Shown one piece after another: positions 47,264-58,805 of a stretch of DNA of 64,000 nucleotides. The notes under the pieces were generated by a model, which worked only from the letters and a program-made list of their open reading frames with translations, was not told the origin of the DNA and searched no databases. Origin of the DNA: Phoenix dactylifera (taxonomy: Eukaryota > Streptophyta > Magnoliopsida > Arecales > Arecaceae); assembly GCF_009389715.1 (NCBI RefSeq), contig NW_024067676.1:1431501-1495500 (forward strand), read 5' to 3'. Every line of letters begins with the position of its first letter. Position 1 is the stretch's first letter. The position numbers and the translations under genes were made by a program.

Positions 47264-49639
47264 TATATGTACGTATATAGGTGGCATGATATTTTCCTAC
47301 TTATGATTTTACTAGTTTAGCATTAACATTAATTTATTGTTACTTTTTGTGTCCGTATTCAAATCTTTACAATATTCTAATCCTCAATTGAGCGTTCATT
47401 TTCATTACTCAAGCAATCTTCATGCTGACCCAACTTTATGACATAAATAGTCTAGTCAAGTCTTAGAGCCTAGGTTCAAACTATTGGCTTGTTGGCCCAA
47501 TCCCACGAGACTACATTTGAATCTAGGCCATCAGGGAATACGAAGTTCATGAGAGTTACACAAGCTATCTTTCTTATTTTATTTCTGTTTACCAATTAGT
47601 TTACTTATTTCGAACGGAGTAAGCCTTAGCTACAATTGTAAGACATTATAAAATAAAATATACAACTTCACTCTATCATTCAGGTATCTTTGGTGTCTGA
47701 GTCACTAAGCTGCCAAAAAAAAAGAAAAAAAATGGAGAAGATAGGGATGCTAATGGGCAGAGACTAGCCAAAGAATATCGAGGGTTTTTTTATTAGGCCA
47801 ATCCATGCATGCATGCAGTGGTAATCGAGTAGCCAAATCTTATAAACCAAAATCAGCAACTGGTTTCCAACGTGCTCTAACTCGGTAGGTAGACATTCCA
47901 ATGGATTATTAGGATCCAAGCCAAGGATTATCTAATATTTTTGATAAGGTCTGCCCCATGGCCTGAATAGGTTCAGCCCCTACAGCCAAGTTTCATTCAC
48001 AATGGAGATGCCTAGGTTCTACAACCGGCATGAATCACCTTAGATTCGATGAAGAATGACTGGATTTTTGGACTTAAACATGCTGCATGGAATCTTGGAA
48101 TGGACAGGTCAAACACCAAGAGTCAAAACCATGGGGCCAAATGGTAGCAATTGGACAACATTTTTGCCAACTCGCAGGACATTTCATTGACTGGGACCTG
48201 ACTAACCATAATCTAAATTAACCATAAGTCCATGAGAATAAAGGAGGAAGATTTGCTGATCGCTTTCTAGGAAGCTCGGTTCTTGAAAAAAGATGTCCAA
48301 GTCATTTGACTTAGCCATATCGTTAGATGGGCCCAAAACTGCCGGTACTACTCCTAAGTGGATAAGACCCTCGTAGGGACAACATGAGAGACTTTAAAAA
48401 AAAAAATATTCTTCTTTATCTGCATGGTGGTAGTTAGTGTGCTGATTTTTTTTTAGTAAATTACAAAAACATTCCAGTAATTTTTATTTATGCCACTTAT
48501 ATCTAATAATTTATAAAATTGAATGTTTACTTCATATAAAAAGTTGAACCTGTAAGTAGACAGAAGAATACATATATTTTCTTATATCCTTATGTGGTTG
48601 CTATATTACTTAAATTTTTTTTTGATCATTTTTGAAGTTTTTCTGATGTGGTATTTGGATCCTATTTAAGATTAATGGTTTGATAAATATTTTGTTAACT
48701 TATAGGTTAAAGTGCTCGATAAAAATAAACCTCAAGGATATATAGATAGATTTTTTTACAACTATGTGCTGTAAGTATAATTTATTTCTAATCTCGGGAT
48801 GTTTTTGTAATTTAATTTTTTTTTTGATGTACAGAATAATCAAAAGAATGAAAAATTGAGGGAGAGGAAAAGATGGTAAAACTCCTCCAAAAAAAGTTTT
48901 TCCTATTAATATTTCTTTGTGCACCATACTCACATATTCAATTTCCAACAAAGCTCTTTGATATTGTTACAAGCTATCCATGAGTCGGACTCAGCCTATG
49001 TCATGCCCCAAAATCGGAAAATGACATAGCTGTGCTACCTTAGGTAATGCCCACAATAAAAAAATTCTTCATAAAAATTTATAGAATAATAAATTTAGCC
49101 CAATTTCATTTGTTAATCAAAGAGAAGCAGGTACAGAGCATCTAAATCTAATATTTGTATATTCAATACTACATAACCAAAACTTTATAGTCGTAGTTGC
49201 ATTTATTGATAACTTGCATCGAGCTTTATTCCTTCATCCTTCATTCTTCATTCATTTATTCTTTTTTTGCTCCTAACAACCTTAATTATCTAAAAAAAAG
49301 AGATTTGCAGCTTAGTAAATAACCATGTACTACCTTACTGGATCAAGCATAAATTTCTTTACATGATTCAATGCGTCATTTGGAAAGTAAATTTATACTG
49401 CAAAATAACATATTTCATAATCATAATAATAAGCAGTGCTCTAGCAAACCAATCATTTATGCATAAATCATACAAGTTCGTAAAGCTGAAAGTGCAACTT
49501 AAAATATTCATAATTATCAAATATTTGTCATTTATCCATACTTTAATTAAAATAGTGCTCGTAGATTTTTTACGTTACGATCCCTATAATCCATGATAGG
49601 GCCATTTTCGTAATCGACAAGATATCATAGTTCGTATTT
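45967..49639. other. Intergenic DNA, no gene seen
   Basis: AT-rich DNA with a long TA microsatellite (listed separately) and no open frame with a recognisable domain. I see no paired transposon ends. Confidence 0.55.
47174..47260. repeat. (TA)n microsatellite, 87 bp
   Basis: Uninterrupted alternating TA run of about 43 units. Likely polymorphic and likely to form a cruciform. Confidence 0.95.
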
Positions 49640-49644
49640 GTTAC

Positions 49645-50429
49645 TGTTACGGGGGAACTCAGCCACCATGCCCCACGTGACCGGCACGCGCGCCCTAGAA
49701 GATTACAACTGCCCCTTGATCCAGTAACCCGACCCTGAGTCGGATATCTTCGGCCTCGCAGCCCGACCCCGAGTCGGCTGCCCCTTGATCCAGTAACCCG
49801 ACCCCGAGTCGGATATCTTCGGCCTCGCAGCCCGACCCCGAGTCGGCTGCCCCCTGGATCCAGCAATCCGACCCCGAGTCGGCTGCCCCCTGGATCCAGC
49901 AATCCGACCCCGAGTCGGCAATCTCTCGACAACGACAGGCTGTTCCCCTGAAGCACGCCGCGACCCTCTGCTCCACTACTCCCTACAACGGTCGTATCCG
50001 GCGCTGCTCCACGATCTCCTGTAACAGCCGTACAAAGCGGAGCTCCACTACGCCCTGTCATGGCCGTACCCAGCGCTACCCCACGACGCCCAGTAACGGC
50101 CATGTCAGTGGAAACTCCATCGTGCCACACGATGATCAACCCCCCAGAAGGACCCCCCAACCTGGTATATATGCGGCTGGGGGGAGAAGGGGGGAGGTAA
50201 GCAAGAACTTCCAGTGCATTCTCCTACTACCTGCAATTATCTCTCCTTCTCCTCCAATCTCCTCTGACTTGATCGTCGGAGGGCCCCCACTACCCTAGTG
50301 GTGGTGCGAGGCTTGCTTGCAGGTTTTCTGGTGGAAAGTGGAGCGTAATCGACACCAACCAAGGCGACTCAGACGGAACCCCGTTCACACCGCTGTGCCA
50401 ATCGTTCTCGGTTTGGACCACCAGCAACA
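49645..50429 (+). repeat. Tat-2 5' LTR
   Basis: Begins TGTTACGGGGGAACTCAGCC and ends CCACCAGCAACA. TATATAT at 50166-50172 is the probable TATA box. Between about 49,715 and 49,920 it holds direct repeats of a segment with the palindrome CCGACCCCGAGTCGG, with one unit more than the 3' LTR. Confidence 0.93.
49715..49920. repeat. CCGACCCCGAGTCGG palindrome array in Tat-2 LTR
   Basis: Six imperfect copies of CCGACCCCGAGTCGG separated by either a 'ATATCTTCGGCCTCGCAGC' or a 'CTGGATCCAGCAAT' linker. The 3' LTR has five copies (about 58,137-58,290). The difference accounts for the 36-bp length gap between the LTRs. Confidence 0.85.
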
Positions 50430-50449
50430 GTTGGCGCTAGAAGGAGGGG
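50430..50449 (+). other. Tat-2 primer-binding site
   Basis: GTTGGCGCTAGAAGGAGGGG immediately follows the LTR, with TGG matching a tRNA CCA end. Shared with Tat-1 apart from small differences. Confidence 0.7.
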
Positions 50450-50470
50450 CCGAATCTTAGAGCGATCGTA

Positions 50471-53400
50471 ATGGCACAACGAGGTGGTCGTGGAGCTTCC
50501 AATGCCTCCGGTCGCGGGGCCTCTCGCGCCTCCGGCCGGGAGGCCGCTGCGTCTCCAACACATTCTCAGCAACACTCCACCGTTCCACCCCCCATTCAGA
50601 TGGTCGAAGCCGCTCAGTTCGACCAGTTAGCCCAGCAGGTTCGTACCCTCGCGGAGACAGTGCAGAACCTGCAGGGTGTGATGTCTCGGGCGCCGCAGCG
50701 GGCCCAGGAGCCGCTGCTCCCTGAGCGCTCACCTGTCCTCCTCAACCCGCGCTCCTTCCTCTCCCATGGGGAGGAGCGCCGGCGCGAAGAAGACTCTCGA
50801 GCACGGTCCATTCTGCCGGGACCTTCCCATCGGAGCTGCGCGGGGTACGAGAGGCGGGCCCGGGCGCGTTCCCAGACCCCCCAGTCCTCAAGAAACCCGC
50901 GCTCCAGTCGGTCCCCCTCTCGGTGCTCCTTGTCTCCCACCCATCGGTCGCGCTCTCTGGACCGGCGGGTGGACGATCTCCACCGACACTCCAGGTCCTG
51001 AAGGGCCACTCCAAAGATCCCTTCGCCGACTTGGAGATCTCCTCCCAGCCGGCGCTTGCCTCGAGGATCCTGCGGACCCCGAATCCGCCGGGGTTTAAAA
51101 TGCCGGCGATCGAGCCCTATGACGGGGCGGCGGACCCGCGAGATCACGTCGAGAGTTTCAGGACTCTTATGCTCCTCCACGGAGCATCAGATCCTCTTCT
51201 CTGCAAGGCCTTCCCAGCGACCCTCCGTGGCCCGGCAAGGGCGTGGTTCGCCGGCTTGGAGGCTAACTCGATCCAGTCCTTCGACCAGTTTACTCGCCTC
51301 TTCATCACCCATTTCGCCGTCAGTAGCCGGCGGCGACTGGTCTCCGACTCCCTCTTTGATGTCCGGCAAAACGAGGGAGAAAGCTTGCGGGATTATCTTA
51401 CCCGCTTCAACAAGGCTACGCTGGAAGTCCGGAACCTGAGCCAGGAGGTGGCTCTTTCAGCCCTGAAGCGTGGCTTCCGAAAGGGCAGACTCACCTTCTC
51501 CCTGGACAAACGCCTGCCGCGGAGCTTCCCGGAGCTGTTGTCCCGGGCGAACCAGTATGCGGACGCCGAGGAGGCGGCCGCCCACCGGAGCAAGGAGGCC
51601 GCCGAGATCCCTCCAAAGCTCGGGAAGAAAAGGCGAAAAGAGGCACGCCAGAGGAGGAGCCCGACGCCTCAACGTCGGCGCAGAAGCCTGTCGCCGGCGA
51701 GGAACCACGGCGCCCTACGCCCTCGTTCTCCGCCCCGACGTTTCAACCGGTACACTCCTCTCCTGACTCCCCGGACACAGATCCTCATGGAAATCAAGGG
51801 GCGGGAGGACCTCCCGGTCCCGAGACAGATGAAGAAGATCCCTGGGAGGAGGCCCTCTCGGGCGTACTGTGAGTACCACCGGGACCACGACCACGACACC
51901 GAAGACTGCTTCCAGCTTCGGGACGAGATCGAGGCTCTCATCCGCCGAGGGCGTCTCGGTCGATATGTGAACGACCGACGTCCCCCCGCAGACTCGCGTC
52001 CGGCCGACCCGGCCCCTCCGGAGCCTCGGGAGCAGAATCGACCCGTCGCGGGCGTGATCCATACTATCACTGGGGGCTGCCCCCGGCCCGAGAGGAACGC
52101 GGGGGGCTCGACTGAAGCATCAGGGGCAGCCGTCGCAAAGAGGCAGAAGGTCTGTAATGTAATCACTTTTTGTGATGAAGATGTAAAGGGGGTTCAGACC
52201 CCCCACGATGACGCCATGGTGATCTCCCTCACTATGGCAAACTATGATGTAAGGCGTGTTCTTGTGGATAGTGGAAGCTCAGCTGATATTTTGTTTTACG
52301 AGGCCTTCTAAAAGATGAGCTTGTCCAGACAATTGTTGCACAAAACATCCACCCCCCTCATAGGATTCACTGGTGACGCTATCTCGGCCGAAGGTGTCGT
52401 TGAGCTGCCTGTGACTGCGGGCGTTGCACCCGCAGAAGCCACGGTGCGGCTCGGGTTCTTGGTCGTCCGTGTTCCCTCGGCCTACAACGCTATCCTCGGA
52501 CGACCCAGACTGAACGCCCTTCGCGCGGTGGTCTCTACGTACCACTTGCTCATGCGGTTCCCCACGGCGGCCGGGATTGGAGAGGTCCGAGGTGACCAAC
52601 CGACCGCAAGGCAATGTTTCCTAGCAACTCTCAAAGGGAAGAAGCCCGTAGAAGCCTTAAGCGTCGAGTCCCTCGACGCCAGAGACGAGGTGGCCTTGCG
52701 GCACGGGGAGCCGGCCGAAGGTGTGATCGAAGTTTCCCTCGAGGAAGGTCGCCCGGACCGGACGGTCCGGGTCGGCACCAATCTCGACCCGGGAGCTCGG
52801 GCTCGGTTGGTGGAATTCCTCCGAGCCAACGCCGATGTATTTGCCTGGTCGGCGGCCGATGTACCTGGGATCGACCCGGAGGTCATTTCTCACGCCCTCA
52901 ACGTCGACCCAACCCACCGACCAGTAAAGCAGAAGAAGAGATACTGTGCCCCGGATCGGATCCGAGTGGTCGACCAGGAGGTAGACAAGCTCTTGGAGGC
53001 AGGATTCATAAGGGAGGTCAGCTACCCCGAATGGCTGGCAAATGTCGTACTTGTCCGGAAGGCGAGCGGAAAGTGGAGGATGTGCGTCGACTACACCGAC
53101 CTGAACAAGGCATGCCCCAAGGATAGCTTTCCGCTTCCGCGGATAGACCAACTGGTCGACGCGACTTCCGGATATCAGCTGCTGTCTTTCATGGACGCCT
53201 TCTCCGGCTACAACCAGATAATGATGGCTCCACAGGACGAGGAGAAAACGGCCTTTATAACAGACCGGGGGCTGTACTGTTACAAGGTAATGCCCTTCGG
53301 TCTGAAGAATGCTGGCGCCACTTACCAGCGCCTCGTCAACAAAATCTTCAAAGAGCAAATCGGCCGGAACATGGAGGTGTACGTGGACGATATGCTGGTG

Positions 53401-55938
53401 AAGAGCCGCCATGCAGACCAGCACATCGCGGATCTGGAGGAGACTTTCGCCACCCTGCGGAAGTTTCGCATGAAGCTGAACCCAGCGAAGTGCGCCTTTG
53501 GCGCTTCGGCCGGGAGGTTCCTCGGTTTCATTGTCAACCAGCGGGGGATCGAAGCCAACCCTGACAAAATCAAGGCCATCCAAGATATGTCCCCTCCGAC
53601 CAAAGTGAAGGAGGTTCAGGAGCTCGCTGGGAGGGTCGCCGCGCTCGGACGATTTGTGGCAAAGTCGGCCGAACGCTGCCAACCTTTCTTCAAGGTGTTG
53701 AAACGCCCGAAAGACTTCCTCTGGACGGCCGAATGTCAAGCAGCATTCGACCAGCTCAAGGAATACTTGGTGTCTCCTCCCCTGCTGTCCAAGCCGCAAG
53801 AAGGGGAGATGCTCTACCTTTATCTGGCAGTCTCCCCAACCGCAGTCAGTGCGATACTGGTTCGGGAAGAGGCAAAGTTCCAGAAGCCTGTGTACTACAT
53901 CAGCCGGGTCTTACGGGATGCCGAGACGCGGTATACGAAGGCTGAAAAGATCGCCTTCGCGCTGCTGACCGCGACCAGGAGGCTTCGCCCCTATTTCCAG
54001 GCCCATTCTGTCACCCTCTTGTCCGATCAACCGCTGCGGCAGATCCTTAGCAATCCTGAGAATGCAGGACGGCTGGTGAAGTGGGCAGTAGAACTTGGTG
54101 AGTTCGACATCCGCTACCAGCCCCGACCCGCTATCAAGGCCCAGGCGCTCGCGGATTTCCTCGCTGAGTGCACGGTGCAGGAGGCGGAACCTAAGTCGCC
54201 GGAAACACCCAGCCTCGACCTCCCGATTTGGACGCTTCACACCGATGGGTCGTCGAACCCCGAAGGTGGAGGGGCCGGGCTGGTCCTCACCAACCCTGAT
54301 GGAGTGATAGCCGAGTATGCCTTGAGGTTCGGATTTCCAGTGACCAACAACGAGGCGGAGTACGAGGCCCTAGTCACGGGACTCAAACTCACCAAGGAAC
54401 TCGGCATCCGGCGCCTGAATGTCTTCACCGACTCTCAGCTGGTGGTCGGGCAGGTCCGTGGGGAGTTCGAAGCCCGGAACCCGACCATGCAGAATTACGT
54501 CCGGAAGGTGCAAGCTCTCATTCCCGACCTCGGCAGTGTCGACATCCAGCAGGTCCCAAGAAGTGAAAATGCCAGGGCCGACAGGCTGTCCCGCTTAGTG
54601 AGCGCAGACGCGCACAACTTGTCGAGGGCGATCTACCTGGAGACCCTGGATGCCCCGAGCATCGGCGAGGCTGGAGCGGTGATGGCGATTGACCCGGAGC
54701 CGTCTTGGATGGACCCGCTTGTCGCCTACCTCGCCGAAGGGATCCTCCCTGAAGACGAAGATCAAGCTCGGCGACTTGTTATGAAGTCCGCCCACTACGT
54801 ACTCAATGAAGGGAGGCTGTATCGGACCTCGTTCACCGCCCCCCTCTTAAAGTGCCTCCGCCCCTCGGAAGCGGCCTACGTCCTCGGCGAAGTCCACGAA
54901 GGCATTTGCGGATCCCACTTGGGGGCTAGGTCCTTGGCGCACAAGATCATGAGGCAAGGCTATTATTGGCCTACCTTGTTGGAGGACTCAAAGGATCATG
55001 TACGGAAATGCGACGCCTGCCAGCGCCACGCCAACGTCCAGAGAGTTCCTTCTGTCCCCTTGGCACCAATCACTGCACCCTGGCCCTTCGCCCAGTGGGG
55101 AATGGATATCCTCGGACCATTCCCCGTCGCTTCAGCTCAGCGGAAATTTTTGATTGTTGCAATCGACTACTTCACCAAGTGGGTGGAGGCAGAGCCGCTG
55201 GCCACTATCACGGAGGTGCAAGTCCGGAAGTTCGTGAAGAAGAACATCATTGTCCGATTTGGGGTACCTCGGGTCCTCATCTCGGATAATGGCCGACAGT
55301 TCGACAACAAGCATTTCCGTGACTTCTGCGAGGAGTTCGGGATCGAGCATCGGTTCACATCTGTGTCGCATCCCCAAACCAACGGCGAGGCCGAGGTCAC
55401 AAATCGGACAATCCTCCAAGGAATCAAAGCGCGAATCGGTCGGACGGGGCAAGCTTGGGTCGAAGAACTCGAGAATGTCCTTTGGGCGTATCGGACCACG
55501 CATCGGACCCCTACCGGGGAGACGCCTTTCAGCCTAACCTATGGCACGGAAGCCGTTGTCCCCGTGGAGCTCGGACTCCCCTCACCCCGGGTGGTCGCGC
55601 ACCGACCCGAGGCCAATTCGGAGCAACTCCGAGGGAACCTGGATCTCTTGGAAGAAGCGAGGGAAATGGCGCAGGTTCGGATGGCGATGTATCAGCGGAG
55701 GGTGGCCCGATATTACAACTCCAAGGTCCGACCGAAGCTTTTCAGAATCGGAGATCTGGTGCTAAGGCGAGCTAAAGCATCTCAACCTGCGGAAGGTGGG
55801 AAGCTAGCGCCAAATTGGGAAGGCCCGTATAAGGTTCGCTGGGTAAACCGACCTGGCTCCTACCAGTTGGAGGCCCTAGATGGTCGAGAAATTCTAAGGA
55901 GCTGGAATTCCGCTAACCTGCGGATGTATTACCAGTAG
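50471..55938 (+). pseudogene. Tat-2 gag-pol, disrupted by a frameshift and a stop codon
   Basis: Homologous to the Tat-1 polyprotein along its length. It starts at 50471 in one frame, which closes at 51001. The similarity continues in another frame that is open through about 50,923-52,308, so a frameshift lies near 50,985-51,000. A TAA at 52309-52311 replaces a Gln codon (CAA in Tat-1) just after the protease motif VDSGSSADILF. After it the frame is open to 55938 and holds RT (DYTDLNKACPK, YVDDMLVKS), RNase H, the second RNase H (HTDGSSNPEGGGAGL, NNEAEYEAL) and integrase (HHCC finger, MDILGPFPVA, SDNGRQFDN, NGEAEVTNR). The enzymes therefore look intact but cannot be made as one product from this copy. 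Confidence 0.9.
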
Positions 55939-56361
55939 AACGACGATGCCAGAAAGACAGTTCAAAAATGTATAACACTTTGCATTTCAATAATTTCTGG
56001 TTACAACGGCGTGCTCGTGTGATTACAAGGAATTCCCAGAGGGGAATTAGGGTGTAAAGAAAGTAAAGAAGAGGTGGAGACTCCGAGGAGCTGAAGATCT
56101 GGGATCCCGAAACCTCCATCTGAAGCGGTTGCAATCCCGCCGGAAGTGGGTGCTTCCAACCGAAGGCGCCATCGGCGTCTCACGAAAGAGACGAAGAGCC
56201 GGCGCGGATGAAGAAGAAGTGGACGAAGGAGAAGTCCACACTGCCTCCAACCGGAGGCGCCATCCACGCCCCACGAAGAGGACGAGGAGCCGCCGCAGAC
56301 GAAGCTCCCGCTGCCTCCAGGGGAACGCCACCTCCAAGGGATATTCCGGTCCTCCCCAGTG
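55939..56361. other. Tat-2 spacer between pol and antisense gene
   Basis: 423 bp; non-coding on the plus strand. It contains a segment around 56,155-56,320 in which a CAACCG(A/G)AGGCGCCATC phrase recurs about 90 bp apart. It is short compared with 2.6 kb in Tat-1, and the tandem arrays of Tat-1 are absent. Confidence 0.65.
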
Positions 56362-57518
56362 TTAGGCGCGGTCCCGGTCGGACAGGGTCCCGCTCGGCCG
56401 GGGCCTCGGCGCGTCCCTCCTCGTATCATCCGGAGCCGACCGAGTCGAAGGCTGGGCTGGGGACCGATCACGTCCGACCCGTCCATCTTGGGCGCGCCCG
56501 GGTGATGCCTCCGGAGAAACGGTAGTCTCGGCATCGGAGGGCCGATACAGCGTCAACTCCCGGTCCGCGCCCGCGGCGTCCCCCTGATCGGTGGGTCCGG
56601 ACCCGTCTGTCGGCGTCGGAGTCGCCTGCCGGCGGGACTTCTTCGCCGGCGGAGCCCCGCTCGGAGGAGCTCGTTTCTTCCTCCAGACTGCTTCCAGTAG
56701 GGACGTCCTACCAACAGCCGTTGCCTTGTCCGACCGCATGACGTCGTCGATCTCTGCAAAAAGGACGAGGTGGTCGGAGGTTGAGAAACTGAAGGAAAGA
56801 ACGAAACGAAAGAGGAGAAAAGAGCTAAAAAAGAAATGGTGGCGGGCTCACGGTCAGTGGGGACCGAGCTCAGACCGACGTTCACCAAGGTATCCTCGGA
56901 AATAAGGCGACACACCGGGGGGAGCCGACCCTCGGCAACCAACTCCTTCAAGACGGCGACGCTGTCGGATTCCTCCCTCGACAACCTCGATAGGCCAATC
57001 GGGGACTTCATCGGCGTCTCCCAGGTTGCCCTGATTCCCCAAGAGGGATCTGCGTCAACGAAAAAGAAACGCTCCTTCCAGCCGTGAATGGAGGTGGGAG
57101 CCTCCTTGACGAGGCCGCACCCTCGCCGCGCCGCAAAGCACCACCACCCTTTATCCTGGGGGTGGCCACTCAGGCCGTAGCATTCCCAAAAGACATTCAG
57201 GGTGGCGGGAACCTCGTGCATGCGGCAGAGAACCTGAAAGGCTGTCAGGGCGCGCCATGAGTTCGGCACCAGCTGCGTCGGCGCCACTCTTAAACCCCGA
57301 AGCACCTGAACGACTAAGTCCGAGGGGGGAAAGCGGAACCCGGCCTGAAGAATGCCCTCATTGATGGCAACCTTCCCCGGAGGAGGGTGGGACATCCTCT
57401 CCTCAGGCCCCGGGAGCGTAACATTGCAGGCCTCGGGAAGATGGTATCGAGCCACGAACCTATCTAGGTCTTCGGCGGCCAACTCCGACTTAATGCGGTC
57501 TGCTCTCACTTCGCCCAT
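56362..57518 (-). CDS. Tat-2 antisense gene (PF04195-like)
   Basis: Opposite to gag-pol. Exon 1 (57518-56852) encodes a protein similar to exon 1 of the Tat-1 antisense gene: VAPTQLVPNSWRALTAFQ, GWWCFAARRG, SIHGWKERFFF and ISEDTLVNVGLSS. The intron (56851-56754, 98 bp) starts GTGAGC and ends TTTTGCAG. Exon 2 (56753-56362) continues in phase with IDDVMRSDKATAVG... and a Ser/Thr/Pro/Arg-rich low-complexity tail, for about 352 residues. The intron is at the same place and phase as intron 1 of Tat-1. The coiled-coil third exon of Tat-1 is missing here, so the protein is much shorter, perhaps truncated. Function unknown. Confidence 0.72.
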
Positions 57519-57778
57519 CCCTAATGGCCAGTGAATCTACGGTCAGGACAGGGTCGAGAAGGGGGAAAAGACCGGAACGACTGGAGTACACTAATACAAA
57601 AGGAGAGTATGGAGAGCCCTAAATTAAAGAATGGAGCAACTCACCGGAAGAGAAGGAAGAACGGCTCCGAGAGCGTCAAAGGAGGAGCAAGCGAACAGTC
57701 CGACGGCGATGACGGCAGCGCCAAGGAGAAACTCGAAGATGTCTGTAAAGAGAAAGGCGGACGGAGGAGGACCTCCGG

Positions 57779-57786
57779 TTAAATAG
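57779..57786 (-). promoter_or_regulatory. TATA-like box for the Tat-2 antisense gene
   Basis: Minus strand reads CCGCCTATTTAACC, about 265 bp upstream of the antisense start codon at 57518. Its position matches the Tat-1 antisense TATA box (about 220 bp upstream). Confidence 0.4.
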
Positions 57787-58035
57787 GCGGAAAGGTGGGT
57801 GACGCCTCGGTGACGCCAGAGGACGCCTGGCTGCCGAAGGGTCGCTCGCGCCCCAAAGGCGAATCGACGCCATTAAGGAAGGATGTCCGCCGAAATCCTC
57901 AGACTGCCAGGTCAGCAACAACCGCCATACGCCATAAAGAAGGCGGGGAGCTCGAAGCGCGCGCGCCTCTCCGAGGGATGGCGACAATCTCGAAGCATCA
58001 CTTCCTTCACCCGTTCCCCTTCTGGCTCCAGGCTC

Positions 58036-58051
58036 GGAAGTGGGGGGCTAC
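58036..58051 (+). other. Tat-2 polypurine tract
   Basis: CGGAAGTGGGGGGCTAC directly before the 3' LTR; equivalent to the Tat-1 tract. Confidence 0.65.
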
Positions 58052-58800
58052 TGTTACGGGGGAACTCAGCCACCATGCCCCACGTGACCGGCACGCGCGC
58101 CCTAGAAGATTACAGCTGCCCCTTGATCCAGTAATCCGACCCCGAGTCGGATATCTTCGGCCTCGCAGCCCGACCCCGAGTCGGCTGCCCCTTGATCCAG
58201 TAACCCGACCCCGAGTCGGATATCTTCGGCCTCGCAGCCCAACCCCGAGTCGGCTGCCCCCTGGATCCAGCAATCCGACCCCGAGTCGGCAATCTCTCGA
58301 CAACGACAGGCTGTTCCCCTGAAGCACGCCGCGACCCTCTGCTCCACTACTCCCTACAACGGTCGTATCCGGCGCTGCTCCACGATCTCCTGTAACAGCC
58401 GTACAAAGCGGAGCTCCACTATGCCCTGTTATGGCCGTACCCAGCGCTACCCCACGACGCCCAGTAACGGCCATGTCAGTGGCAACTCCATCGTGCCACA
58501 CGATGATCAACCCCCCAGAAGGACCCCCCAGCCTGGTATATATGCGGCTGGGGGGAGAAGGGGGGAGGTAAGCAAGAACTTCCAGTGCATTCTCCTACTA
58601 CCTGCAATTATCTCTCCTTCTCCTCCAATCTCCTCTGACTTGATCGTCGGAGGGCCCCCACTACCCCAGTGGTGGTGCGAGGCTTGCTTGCAGGTTTTCT
58701 GGTGGAAAGTGGAGCGTAATCGACACCAACCAAGGCGACTCAGACGGAACCCCGTTCACACCGCTGTGCCAATCGTTCTCGGTTTGGACCACCAGCAACA
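58052..58800 (+). repeat. Tat-2 3' LTR
   Basis: Begins TGTTACGGGGGAACTC and ends CCAGCAACA, followed by the GTTAC duplication. TATATAT at 58537-58543. Nearly identical to the 5' LTR except for one missing repeat unit and about nine base changes. Confidence 0.93.
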
Positions 58801-58805
58801 GTTAC

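Larger units (their letters stand above)
49645..58800 (+). mobile_element. Tat-2: Ty3/gypsy Tat-lineage LTR retrotransposon with broken gag-pol
   Basis: A 9,156-bp element flanked by GTTAC (49640-49644 and 58801-58805). LTRs are 785 and 749 bp; apart from one 36-bp repeat-unit difference I count about nine substitutions, so the copy is fairly recent. Order: 5' LTR, primer-binding site, gag-pol with dual RNase H, antisense gene, polypurine tract, 3' LTR. It belongs to the same lineage as Tat-1 but a different family: the LTR sequences differ and the 280-bp array is absent. One frameshift and one stop in gag-pol make it non-autonomous. Confidence 0.93.
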
